A DNA stretch of 64,000 nucleotides from Stromatinia cepivora (taxonomy: Eukaryota; Ascomycota; Leotiomycetes; Helotiales; Sclerotiniaceae). Shown in pieces: positions 11,544-22,259 of the stretch. Each line of letters opens with the position of its first letter. Position 1 is the first letter of the stretch. Made by a program: the position numbers and the translations under genes. The DNA is taken from the NCBI GenBank assembly GCA_014898415.1, contig RCTD01000033.1, positions 62,001 through 126,000 on the forward strand, in the 5' to 3' direction. The notes under the pieces were generated by a model. It was given only the letters and a program-made list of their open reading frames with translations, was not told the origin of the DNA and did no database searches.

Positions 11544-13456
11544 ATGCCTCACCATCTAACCTCCTTCTTTAAATCTGCAGCTGGGGTTGCAAATGGGGTT
11601 TTGGGAAATACGGTGAATATGGTGAATATGCAGGGTGATAGTCTGAAGGGAAATCGGAATCGGAATCAAGATCAGAATCGGCGACAAGATCAACTCCAGA
11701 CTGAGAATATAAACAAGCAATCTGCTTCTTCAACTTCGAAAATAGCTGCTGCTGATCAACAGGCCCAAGTTTTCGCTGATTCTCAAGTTGCGACTGAATC
11801 CAAAACCACGAAGGGAACTGGAACCGCAGCTCTCACGAAAATTACAACGGAGAATGGCAGGATGGTTGAAACGAGCAAGATAAGTGGAACAAGCAAAAAT
11901 TGTAATCCAATCGATACATCAAATTCAACATCTACAAATCCAAATGAGAATCTTCCTCCAACACCGTGTTTAAAAGCTGTTGATGGGTTAGATGCGGAGG
12001 TTAGTCCTACAGATGGATTGGGTGGGTTCAATGGAGAATTTGGGGGTAGAAGTGTAAATGAGAGTGATAGAGATGGAGAAGAAGATGTAGGAAGTGGTGT
12101 TGGAAATGCTGTCACAAGTGGACTAGAAACCGGAGTAAAGAACCACAGCGGCGTCAACACCACTGCTACTTCTATCCAACTCCCTATATCAAGTTTGGCC
12201 TCGAGCACAACCACAACAACCAAAATCGAACATACAGCAACGAGAAATCGCGCCTTCACCATCCCTCGCAAACCACTTATTACTAATAGACGGGAATTTC
12301 TGGATTGGAAGGCTGAGTATGGGGGAATTGAGGGGTTGGAGTGTGCGAGGGGAGGAGAGGGACGGGGACAGGGACAGGGGGAAGGAGCGGAGGGATTGAA
12401 GAGTGTGAAGAGTGAAGTTGTTGGTGAGAGGAAGGAGGAGAGAAGTGTGAGATTGGAGAGGGAGAGGATGGAGAGAGGGGGGAGGGATCTGTAAGTTTTC
12501 TTTCTTTTTTCTTTCTTTCTCTCTTCTTTTGCCTTTAAGGTTTCTCGTTGTTTATATTTGAAATTATCTATCTTTTCATATCCTCCATTCATTCCCCTCA
12601 GCTCATCCCCATCAATCCCCTTCCCCCTCAAGACCACACAACTAATCTCCTTCCCCATAGCCACCACGAAAACCCCCTCCATTCCCACCCCATCCAACCC
12701 ACTACAATCTCGCACGGTACACCCCCCACAACAAGTCCCCTCTACAGCTGCACCTCCAGCCCTTCCATCAAGTCCAAATCTCGCGCTTTTCGCCGCTCGT
12801 ATACGGCGCCTATTCATGGGTTTAATTTTGTGGGTATAGGGTTTGGTGGTAAGGGAGTCGAGGCGTTTGGTGCAGAGGGTATGGGAGGTATAAATGAAAT
12901 GGGAAGAGGTACTGCGAGAGATAGGTATAGTGGGAATAGTAATACTTCAGCTTCTGGATCGGGGGGATTGGGATTGGGATCGCGAACAGGAAGTTTTTTG
13001 AGGAGGGCGAGTGTGAGTTTGAGGGGGATGCAGGGGATGGGTTTTATGAGGAGTTCGAGCGGGGGTGTTGCTGGAGGTATTGATGCGACGGGTAATGAGG
13101 GAATGGAAGGAATGGGAATAAATGCAGAAAGAAACGATACTAATACGATACCCTCCGAGTATCTTAGAGGTGTAGGTGGATATGCAGGGGATGGTATGGC
13201 TATGGGAATGGGAAAGGATATTACGAGCTCGAGAGAGAGACTCGATTCTGGTATGTATACTCAACTCCCCTCAATCTCCTTTTTTCACGTCCTCACTTCT
13301 CTTATCCTGAAATTATAATTGCAATTATAATTGTGGATATATACTAATGATGGATAAAAATAAATAGATGCAGAGAGAAGACGGAGTCATCGTCAATCAC
13401 TTATTTTGCCGAAATTTGAGTGGGAGGATGAGTTTGTGGGTGGGGGAGGGGTTTGA
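11544..13456 (+). CDS. Hypothetical low-complexity protein, 541 residues
   Basis: Exons 11544-12490, 12661-13250 and 13368-13456 are in phase (1626 nt). The start is the first ATG (MPHHLTSFFKSAAG); the frame extends upstream only from GTG. Intron 1 begins GTAAGT and ends CCATAG at 12660; an alternative acceptor at 12601 would lead to a stop at 12839, so the later one is preferred. Intron 2 begins GTATGT, has ACTAAT and ends ATAG. The protein is rich in Asn/Gln/Ser/Thr at the N terminus and in Gly/Met later. More structured-looking islands are FTIPRKPLITNRREFLDWK (end of exon 1), SRAFRRSYTAPIHGFNF (exon 2) and the C-terminal LILPKFEWEDEFVGG (exon 3). Repeated basic RRxS/RSY motifs could be kinase sites. 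I do not recognise a domain. The large minus-strand frame at 11783-12817 overlaps and is taken as a shadow. Confidence 0.7.
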
Positions 13457-14806
13457 GGTGAAAGGGGAAGGTTTGAGTGAGTGAGCGACGGTACAATTGT
13501 GAAGTGAAATGGAAATGGATGGGTTGAAAAGGGCAGTGCTATATATGTGAGCTGGATAGTATGATGGGATGGATAGGTTGTGATTCCTGATGGGTGATGG
13601 ATGATTTTGCTGGAGATTCATGAATTTGGTGGGGGTGGGTAGTGAGAGTGGATGGTTGGGATTAATTATTCAGTGGAGAGATTGGCAAGTTTGAAATTGA
13701 ATATGGGGAGGATGGATGCTATGGATGGATATATGAATCAGTGAAATAAAATGGATAAATGGATAAAAGTCAAGAAGCTGACGATAATAGCTAGTTAGCT
13801 AGTTAGCAAGTTAGTCAAAACGAAGTGAGAAAAGATAGTAGGAATCAATGACAGAATAGTTTGAAAATTGAAAAATTACTTTTATTGAGTTCATGGTTGT
13901 GAATCATGGATTATGAATTGTCGAAAATTAATAAAAATGTGACTATGAATATGAAATTGAAATTGAAATTGAATCGAGTATGAAAACCGTAAATAATTAT
14001 GTAAATGGATTAAGAGAATATATATATACATATATAAATAAGACTTACTTTTTATAATATGACAGTCTAGGTAGATATATCCTTATATGTATTCTACCTA
14101 CACAGGGTTAAGAATCAATATTGAGGCTAATTTTTAGATGGTCAAAAGATACATGGTTTGGGGAGTGTGTAATTAGTCCGGGAATTATCTCTGTGAAGGT
14201 TTTGGGGATAGTATGTATAGTAGTAGGGTGATGGAGAGGATTGTGAAAGAGGAAAGAGATTTTGAGTGAGGGGGTGGGTTGTGGATAAATGAATGGACGG
14301 ATGGAATATTGTATATATAAATTATCTTCAAGTTGAGGGAATGAATTTAGATGGAGTGAAGAGGATAATTATAAGATCTGAGTAACCCTAAGGTACTTGT
14401 TGGACTGTATTTGATGGATTTGATATCATATATAACTGTATTGATTGTATATAATGAATTATTATGAATTTTCATTATTGTGAAAAAGGTTTCGAATATT
14501 AATTATATTTGATGTTGAAATTAAGGTTTTCCTAATTTCCTTAATCATTTTCTAATTCGTTTTGATCGAATTAATTCCTTTTTCTAACTCGTTTTTTTTT
14601 GAAATCATTACCTACCCTCATTATCTATTCTTATCACATCGTTGTTTTTATACTGAAAATACTTTGAGAAAAAAAAACTTCAAAAATATTATATAATTCA
14701 TTTTTTGAAATCATTATATATAATCCGAAATTGAATAATATAATTGTACAATATAATAATGATTTTGTAGTATAATTGAATAATGAATAATTCGAATATA
14801 ATAATA
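13457..14806. other. Intergenic boundary between gene-rich and AT-rich compartments
   Basis: No gene seen. A short CTAGTTAG tandem lies near 13792-13815. AT content rises sharply after about 14400. This stretch is the left edge of the RIP-affected compartment. Confidence 0.6.
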
Positions 14807-14811
14807 AATAT

Positions 14812-14981
14812 TGTTACGTATACGTATAACGTGATCGATTCGAGCCCTAATCGGAATGTAGCAGTCCCTGAATAGACTAAGTGAGCTCTCGGCCTATATA
14901 TATATAATTATATAGTTCTACCTTTCGATCTATAGCTTTTAATTCTAAAAGATACTCAAATTATTCGACTGTTGTATTATA
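14812..14981 (+). repeat. Left LTR of the non-autonomous element
   Basis: 170 bp; starts TGTTAC. Its end TTATA corresponds to TCACA in the right copy (two C to T changes). Confidence 0.85.
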
Positions 14982-16442
14982 TTATTAAAAGCTCCTCAAG
15001 ATAAGAAATCGAATAATATATATATATACTCAAGTTCATATATATTCTATAAATTCTAAATACACACTTATACTTTTATCTATATATATATACTTATAAT
15101 ATAATTTGTAAAGTTATTTTTTCTTTGTTAAAACCCTTTCTAAAAGAACTCTTTATAATCTTTTGAAGATATTCATATTTGGGCGATATTCCTTTCGATT
15201 TTATTTCATTTCTTAGTAATAGAATCAATTAATTTTGTAATCAACGAATTATAAGTTGAAATGATATAATAATATAAAGAAATTACTTTCCTATATTCTT
15301 TATTCCTAATTTGATTAAACTTTATTACAAAATTTTGTTTTCCTGATCTAGAAAAGTTCAATGGAAATATATAAAAATTTGATATTTGATTTCCTTCAAT
15401 CAAAACTAAACTTTAAATAGATAATATTATAATCGATAATTCCATTGCTCAATTTTATTATATTTATTTTAACTTTGAATCTCAAATTCAAATTATAGTA
15501 TTGCTATAACTTTCGTCCATCAATCAAACCACTCCCCTTAATTACAATACAATCCTTAATCAACTCTTTAGAATTTACAATAATCCTAATAAAATTCAAA
15601 AAACTAAAGATCGGCTTTATACTTTGAAATAAAGCATTGATTTGTTATACATCTATATTGCAAAATTCGAAAAAACCTTATACAAAACTCATAATCAAAA
15701 TTGATCCGATTCAAATAAGATATCAACCTTCCACAATAAGCTCAATTCAACTTTACACAATCGACTTACTCAACAACTCAATTTACCCTATTCCTACGCT
15801 GAATTCATATAAATTATATAACAACTAACTATTCGTTCAACCAATAATTTCATTTTTAATAAAATTATTAACTCTATTCCTTATATATTACAATACTCTA
15901 ATTCTCATTCTTAAAATCATTCTAATTTAATAAATATATCTGGTATCAATCATTCCCTAAATATACTCGATTCCGATCTCACTTTAATATTACCACCAAA
16001 AGCATCCCCTCAGTTTCAACAATTGAAAACTTCTGAATTCATTTTACAAAAACGAATTCGCTTTTGTAAAGAGAACAAATACATACAATATAAATCCTTA
16101 TACCATTGGATTCATATTTGTCATTTGAATCTATATAATGGAATATATGATTTATTTGATCCAATTAATCGTTCTACATTAGTTATTTTGGACGATAATA
16201 ATATAAATTCAGAATAGAATAAAGAAAGAATAGAAAAGGAATTGGGGGTTTTAATATATTTGGAAAATATAATCAATAAACATACTTTTTCTGATCGAAT
16301 AAAGGAAACAACAAATGCTATCGAATTTATACATTTAACCGAATTGATGAATAAAATTAATGATTTATAGTTGTAATTGTTTTCGGGTTTTTTTATATTA
16401 TTCGTTTAAAATATTTAAAGTAAGCCCCCACACAAAGGGGGG

Positions 16443-16615
16443 TAATATTATATATATATACAATATAATCGATTCGAGCCTTAATCGGAATATAGTATTC
16501 CCTGAATAGGCTAAATGAGCTTTCGGCCTATATATATATAGTTATATAGTTCTACCTTTCGATCTGTAGCTTTTAATTCTAAAAGATACTCAAATTATTC
16601 GGCCGTTGTGTCACA
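16443..16615 (+). repeat. Right LTR of the non-autonomous element
   Basis: About 173 bp; start placed directly after the polypurine tract, end at GTCACA before the AATAT duplication. The first about 20 bp have become almost pure TA. Confidence 0.82.
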
Positions 16616-16620
16616 AATAT

Positions 16621-17882
16621 AATATACAATAAAAATATAATGAAATATATAATTTGTCGATTTATTAGTGAAATAATTAAATAGGGATAATTTCATTTTC
16701 GATATTAATTTTAAACTAGACCTTATTTATTTTTGTCGTATATTATAATTTTCTGTATAATTTTAGGAATCCAGTTTTGTAATACTTTTATTTATTTAAA
16801 CGATCAAATTCACTATATTTATATACAGACAAAAACCATATATGATAATCTCATTCTAGTTATCATATACGGGTCATAAAGTACTTTAGAGTAAATCCCT
16901 TTTATCCTTTCTTCTTTCTCGAGAATAACTAGCTGGTATACTAATTAAGCGTTATTGGATGATAGGAAGAGGTTTGATATTTTAATTAAGTTTTTTGGAT
17001 ATATTTTGTATTTTATATTTGTGTGTGTAGTGGGTGTTGGTGTTGGATTGGGGTATGTATGTATGGATTGTTAATCTGTAGTTATGTTTGATGTTAGTTG
17101 TCTTGATCATGAATAGTTGGGATGGAAGGTTTTGTTATTAGATAGGTGGTTCTCTAGTTTAAACAAAGTTCAACCTACCTAGACCAGGATAATGATTGAT
17201 TTCTTCGTTGCTAGTGCGTTGGAATATGAATATTTGATAGTCTGAAGAAACGATTTAGAGATTGCAGCGCTCATTTTGAAATATTTGATGCTAGATTTGT
17301 AAGTCGCGAAAATAAGAGGAATTATTTTCACCTTGCTCGCTATTTTTCGAGAATTTAATTCATTTTCCTTTTCTTCCCTCTGTCTCTCTTGCAATTTACC
17401 TTTTCGCTGATATCCTAAAGCTTAGAAAGGGTGATGTTGGGAGAATTGATATACTTCTGCTTTTTCCAGGATTAAATATATGAATAAGAATCAGTATTTT
17501 CACATATATGTTTACAACCCCTACTCAGCGATTATATACTGCTTGCCAAAACATCATTGCGTATAATTACTATTTCTTTCGCCTAAGCAGGAAATTAGTG
17601 TCAATATGGATATATTGTTTTCCATCGCTACTTTGTTACTCTATGACATCCTCGTTATGACATAATCGCCTAACCTGATGTCGGAAAGATAGGGGTAATA
17701 GGCGTGCTTAGGACAGTGAGTTACCAGCTTATGCCTCTAGATACCGACATATATCAATTGTGTAACTCATATAAATGGGATTTCTTTTCAATATCTGATA
17801 CGTGTATTTTTTGCAACACTGATGTGATTTCTAAGATGCTGTATTTGTGAAGCAAGATCAATACGACACACTGTTAAAGTGG
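16621..17882. other. Intergenic, nothing identified
   Basis: AT content falls back toward normal after about 16900. A minus-strand ORF at 17179-17394 starts only with TTG and is not recognisable. No gene called. Confidence 0.4.
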
Positions 17883-17884
17883 TA

Positions 17885-18189
17885 TCCCCTTAAGTGCTAG
17901 AAGCTCCTTCATGGTCTGGTGTGCAGGCTCAAATAGTATATACTTTCAATATAATAAAAAGTTACACTTTGAAGGATTTGAAATATATTGAGATTCTACT
18001 CAATTCACTATTTAGATTTCTATTATTTGATTCAAAGAAAATATATATAATATCTTATAAAATAACTTTTTATCGACTTTTTCAAAAGTATATCTTTTTC
18101 TAAAAATATTTGTTTATTTTCATTCATTGCTTTTAATTGGCTGAATGGTCATATCAGCATAAGGAGTTCATTTTCAGCACTTAAGGGGA
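17885..18189. mobile_element. MITE with 14-bp terminal inverted repeats, TA target duplication
   Basis: The left end TCCCCTTAAGTGCT and the right end AGCACTTAAGGGGA are perfect inverted copies, and similarity continues inward (CTCCTTCATG against CTCCTTATGC). A TA dinucleotide flanks each side (17883-17884 and 18190-18191). Size 305 bp and TA duplication fit a Tc1/mariner-type miniature element. The only internal ORF is an AT-rich artefact. Its termini differ from those of the Tc1 copy at 30078, so it is not a deletion derivative of that element. Confidence 0.85.
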
Positions 18190-18191
18190 TA

Positions 18192-19013
18192 GGTGTTAAC
18201 CGATAACTCTACTGCTAACTTTACCAGAAGATCTAATCGATAATTACTAACATCTTGCTGTAGCAAACTATCAAAGTCTAAAAGGAAGGCCGTAAAACTT
18301 GTGAAAAGCAGGCTCTCCATCTCCCCAAGTTACTACTAGAACGAGGAGGGCTAATCCTATTATATGGGCTTAGAGTATTTTACGATAGTTCAGGCCAAGC
18401 AGCTGTTTGGGGTGCTGCCTGCGTCGAAGTTCGGAGAGGTTAAAGGGAATAAGTACTACCAAGGATTTGGGTCTGATAGTTCTACGTTAGGATTAAAAGA
18501 GGGGACAAAACCTATTACGTGAATTAAAGTGTCCCTCTTCTGGGACAGAAGCTTGAATAATTAGCCCCTCTTTCCATAAATAAGAAAGATGGAAGCCCTC
18601 TGTGGCTGGCCGGTGCACGAACAGTCACGTAAGTTTGATCTAAACCAGAAGGTCCATCCCCAATTGTAGGTTTTTTCGGCGAGGAAGGAAGCTCTTTCCC
18701 TTTTTAAAGGCGTCATGACCAGCCATTTGGATGATTTCAGGAATGGTCGTCTGAGAAACAGTACATTTCTTGACATTACATCTGCACAAAACCACGTTTA
18801 AAAATTATCTTCTTGGATACGAGACTGAGCTGTGTTGTTTCGAGTATTTAGTATAGTCCACGCGGTTCTGGTCATCATATATTTGATATTCCTCCATAGA
18901 TCCTCAACTTCTAATTCTTAACCTCGAAACCACGTTTACAACTACAATTGCAACCACATCGAAATATTACACGAATCTTCAAATAAAAGGAAATCAAAAA
19001 TACAACAATAGGC
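18192..19013. other. Intergenic, nothing identified
   Basis: Moderately GC sequence, unlike the AT-rich blocks. The minus ORF at 18561-18776 has no recognised content. No RNA gene pattern found. Confidence 0.4.
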
Positions 19014-19582
19014 ATGGGTCGATCAAAACCTAATCCTTCTATTCCCTACCATGTAGAAAAACTTCTCTCATATAACAGATCCCCGGACAGATATGTACAA
19101 GAGTCCAAGAAAACGACTCATGACACTAGAAAACGGGTCAGCAGAACTACAAGATCCACGGTGGCAAATCCTCCCATACAATCTTTCAAGGACGGTGCCT
19201 GGATCGAGCCGCCTGTCGTTAAGTCACATATGGACATGGAGAATCTACCAACGGTTAGTCAACACATATGGGCAGACAAAGTTAGGGCTGGGAATACTCT
19301 AGTATCAGAATCGACATTTCTTAAGATGACCAAGCTGTTTCCGGGCATATTTGGGGTGAAATGAGGGAAGGATGGAGAGAAGCTCTGCAAGACATGGTGA
19401 TATTGAGAGAATTCTCGGGGGATAAATGGCGAGATGGGTAGGTATTATGGGACATATGTGTCAACGGACTCAAAGATGATTCTAGAATGGGTCTTTTACA
19501 GTCCAGGATTGGGAACAAGCTTTTAAAAAGGAAACCCTCCACAGTCACTATAGCCATTGAGGTGAATCAATCAGTTAGTTGA
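19014..19582 (+). pseudogene. Broken hypothetical gene (one frameshift, one internal stop)
   Basis: The ATG at 19014 opens 116 codons (MGRSKPNPSIPYHVEKLL...) ending at TGA 19362. Just before that, at a GGGG run (about 19352-19355), the next frame carries on with well-mixed coding-like sequence, GEMREGWREALQDMVILREF, up to a TAG at about 19440. The same frame then continues without stop (ICVNGLKDDSRMG...KLLKRKPSTVTIAIEV) to TGA at 19580-19582. One missing G and one nonsense change would explain all of it, giving an ancestral gene of about 189 codons. A small intron around the TAG (GTAGGT donor) is possible but not needed. An assembly error in the G run is also possible. Product not recognised. 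It lies in an island between RIP-affected blocks. Confidence 0.5.
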
Positions 19583-20394
19583 TGTAGGAGGATAAGACGC
19601 GAGTTATGTCGCGACAAATTTGGGGTGATGAAGGGAGATTCTTGTAAACTCGAGGGTTATATATGAATAAAGTTGGCTACACACAAATAAGAGCCTAATT
19701 CTTGAATTGTGAAAGATTTGGCCTTTTGATGATGAACATTTGATAACATAAAACATGCCAAAGTGGAACTTTGTAGAAAACTGTGATCTCCTCAACTCCA
19801 ACCAGTGTAAGCGATCGTTCCTCCCCATCGTTCTTTAGCTCTTTCCCTCTCTTCCCACCTTCAACAATAAAGAAAAGACCGACTACTTCTTTTACTTCTA
19901 CTCGTTGGAAGACGATCATTCTACATACTTTGAAAGAATAACTACTCCCTCATACTTACGATAGTGAGCCCAGTAACACTCTCAATTCCTACATATTATA
20001 AGGAAAAAGGAGCGGAAATATTAATGCATAATACTGCTTGAAAATTACTGAAGAGATTTTAAATCTGGAAGTTCAGCAAGGACAAACAGCCTGATATTTC
20101 CAGAACAAAAAGGACTGTGTTATTTATGTGGAGGTTATCTTCCTCCCAGCTCTACGACCAGAAGCGTTCTAAGGGTGCGAAGCCATACTCCTACCCAGGC
20201 TCAAGGCTGTGCCATTCATAAACAGCACACATCCAGCAGTGCCTAACCTTAACTTGCTACTGAGATTCATATAAAATCCTTTCAAGGTTATCTGAGCTCT
20301 CGATACCTGAAAGAACAACCAATAAGCTCCATGAGCTTCCAAGAGAGACACTTCCTACATAGAGATACTAAAACGGAAAGCAAGTACGATTAAG
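19583..20394. other. Intergenic between the broken gene and the orphan ORF
   Basis: No gene recognised. Minus-strand ORFs at 19604-19919 and 20169-20351 have no recognisable content. Confidence 0.4.
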
Positions 20395-21135
20395 ATGCCT
20401 TCGAAAAACCCAGGATCAAAGCCTTCAGTCTCAATCAGCACTAGCCAGTTTACTATCTACGCTACATGTCAACTGCGTCATATTGTGGGCAGAGACATTC
20501 GTTTTCTCATACTAGGAGCACCAGAGGAACGTCGTAAGTTGTATACTCTCTCCAAAGACATTTGCCCGGTCTGCGATGGCAAAGAAGACGAATCCTCTCT
20601 TACGACGATAATGCTCCCTGCACGCTGCCTATTTCTTGCGGAGAAGAAAAAGGATATAAAAAAAGCACTTCTTGATATGCCAACAGATTCTCCCAATAAT
20701 ATTAAAAGGCAAGAATGGGAGAACGCCATTCTGTCATACATATCGGAAATAGCCCTCTTGAATGGAATCATCGATGGGGAGAAAGAAGAGAAATATAGAG
20801 GAAGCCCCCATCTGGTTTACCGTAGCTATTTTTCCGCTGATTATGGAGATTACAAGGGGGTCCGAGACAAAATTGCAGACACTAAGCCTGATGTTGGATC
20901 AGAAAATAGTGACATTTCAAAAGAAAAACGCTTGAAGAGAAAAGCAAACCAGAAAAATGACAAGGAATGGGCGAGAGAATGCGGTCTGTATATTGGGAGA
21001 TGCTGGAGGAACGGAGTAACACCTGAAGGTATTGATAATACACCTGAATCTTACTTTCAGTCCAAGCCAATCCATGATGTACCGGGCACCGCCATACTTG
21101 AGCCGGGAAGAAGTTGGACAGGAATTAAATTTTAA
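20395..21135 (+). CDS. Hypothetical orphan protein, 246 residues
   Basis: Single uninterrupted exon from ATG 20395 to TAA 21133-21135. Composition is charged and well mixed, unlike the surrounding AT-rich frames, and codon usage is ordinary, so it is likely coding. A CPVC pair (about residues 57-60) with a later Cys (PARC, about residue 77) might form part of a metal site. The middle is Lys/Glu-rich and probably helical (KKKDIKKALLDMP; EKRLKRKANQKNDKEWARE). No signal peptide or membrane segment is evident. I do not recognise the family. It sits between a broken gene and a degenerate satellite, only about 2 kb from the transposon nest, so it may be a lineage-specific gene. It shows no sign of RIP. 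Confidence 0.55.
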   Translation: MPSKNPGSKPSVSISTSQFTIYATCQLRHIVGRDIRFLILGAPEERRKLYTLSKDICPVCDGKEDESSLTTIMLPARCLFLAEKKKDIKKALLDMPTDSPNNIKRQEWENAILSYISEIALLNGIIDGEKEEKYRGSPHLVYRSYFSADYGDYKGVRDKIADTKPDVGSENSDISKEKRLKRKANQKNDKEWARECGLYIGRCWRNGVTPEGIDNTPESYFQSKPIHDVPGTAILEPGRSWTGIKF

Positions 21136-21258
21136 GGATCAATCATTGGAGCTTGATTCATAGGCTGTAGTTGAACTTTGTATTGGTTATGCGGTTGGCA
21201 AAATTCATGACAGAAAGCTTGCTGGACTATTGTACGCAATGATAAAGCTAGACTGCGT

Positions 21259-21570
21259 AACGATTACCCACAGGGCGGGTAATTATTCTGGTGGATAATG
21301 CATGGATAATCTATTAACAAAATGAATAATTGAAGAATCTAAATAAATACTTATAGATTATTTATAGATTATTCATAGATATTCATCAATTTATAGATAA
21401 TCCATTTATTAATGAATTATTTATAAATAATCTGTAAATAATCTATAGATAATCTATACAGAATGAATTATTTTAAAATCTCGATAGATAATTTATGGAG
21501 TGGATAGTAATTCTGGTGGATAATCTACAGGGTGGATTATCTGCGGGTATCTATGGATTGCAGGTTATTT
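21259..21570. repeat. Degenerate GATAATC / TAGATTATT repeat
   Basis: About 310 bp of imperfect repeats of TAGATTATT/GGATAATC units. The two ends share GTAATTATTCTGGTGGATAA-like blocks (about 21279 and 21508), with a dyad ATTACCC...GGGTAAT at about 21263-21282. The centre is almost pure AT. Confidence 0.7.
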
Positions 21571-22017
21571 CTGTGCAGTCTAGATAAAGCTATGGAAGGT
21601 CCAGAGCTTCTGACGGAGATTTATCTGAGCAACATCAGATTATTATCATGGTCTCCCTGTACTCGCATTCCTCCATTCTAGACTTCAAATTCAATGAAAC
21701 GCAGTCATATCACACCACAAGCTTCAAATAAGCCAAAACAATGATTTAGATAAGCCATAACGAATATATTATTCCAGCCCAAATTGTATAATGAAAACTA
21801 GCCCTTAATACTGTGATTCTAAATAAAAATTGAAGTATTGAATTTCCAATTTTTTCTGATGTGAGGTTTTTTGAGCTGGCATAATAGGATTTACTAAATA
21901 AGTTAGGAAAATCTCCAATATGTATTTTCTCATCATCTAGTATCTTTTCTGGCGATATATGATTATTGCAGTGGAGACAATGCAATGGTTTATGGATAGT
22001 GTTACGGCCATATATGT

Positions 22018-22250
22018 GTTACGAACCTCAACTATAAAACGAGGGCTAGCCGAAAGCGGACCGAATTGTACGCTAGTTTGAAGAGTTTTCATCTATATAG
22101 AGAGAGAATTCTTCAATACAATTGAAGAAAGTAATGAAAAGTCTTGATTCTAAAACCAAATCTATTGTTATTCGAATATTAACCGATTCTTTGCTATGAT
22201 TCTCACAATATATATATCGATGGGAAATCTTATCAGGTGGCGGTTCGTAT
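22018..22250 (+). other. LTR-like fragment, family unresolved
   Basis: GC-richer island starting TGTTACGAACCTC and continuing to ATTCTCACAA, the kind of ends seen in fungal Gypsy LTRs. It is followed within 35 bp by GGTGGCGGTTCG, which could be a primer-binding site. No second copy was found by eye, so this remains a guess. A weakly similar island (TTACGAACC...GTACGCT...GAGAGAGAAT) lies at about 63170. Confidence 0.3.
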
Positions 22251-22259
22251 ACAAAATAC

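Larger units (their letters stand above)
14812..16615 (+). mobile_element. Non-autonomous LTR retrotransposon, 1.8 kb
   Basis: Two direct repeats of about 170 bp bound the element. The left begins TGTTACGTATACG, the right ends GTTGTGTCACA, giving TGT...ACA ends. A polypurine tract AAAGGGGGG (16434-16442) directly precedes the right LTR. The 5-bp target duplication AATAT is present on both sides (14807-14811 and 16616-16620). The internal part is only about 1.46 kb and has no reverse transcriptase or integrase motifs. It contains one ORF-like stretch at 16023-16217 (first codon TTG) with no recognised content. It must have used enzymes of another element. Superfamily undetermined. Confidence 0.88.

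Noticed and set aside
11783..12817. 344-codon ORF on the minus strand
   Set aside because: It overlaps the spliced plus-strand gene, is dominated by Ser/Pro/Leu runs that mirror the sense low-complexity sequence, and has no splice or start support.
12602..12839. Alternative exon using the acceptor at 12601
   Set aside because: It keeps a Pro-rich frame that stops at 12839; the acceptor at 12660 joins exon 1 to the longer, better-mixed frame that splices again to a plausible C terminus.
17894..18103. 69-codon ORF in the MITE
   Set aside because: It begins without ATG and consists of AT-driven Ile/Lys/Tyr; the MITE is non-coding.
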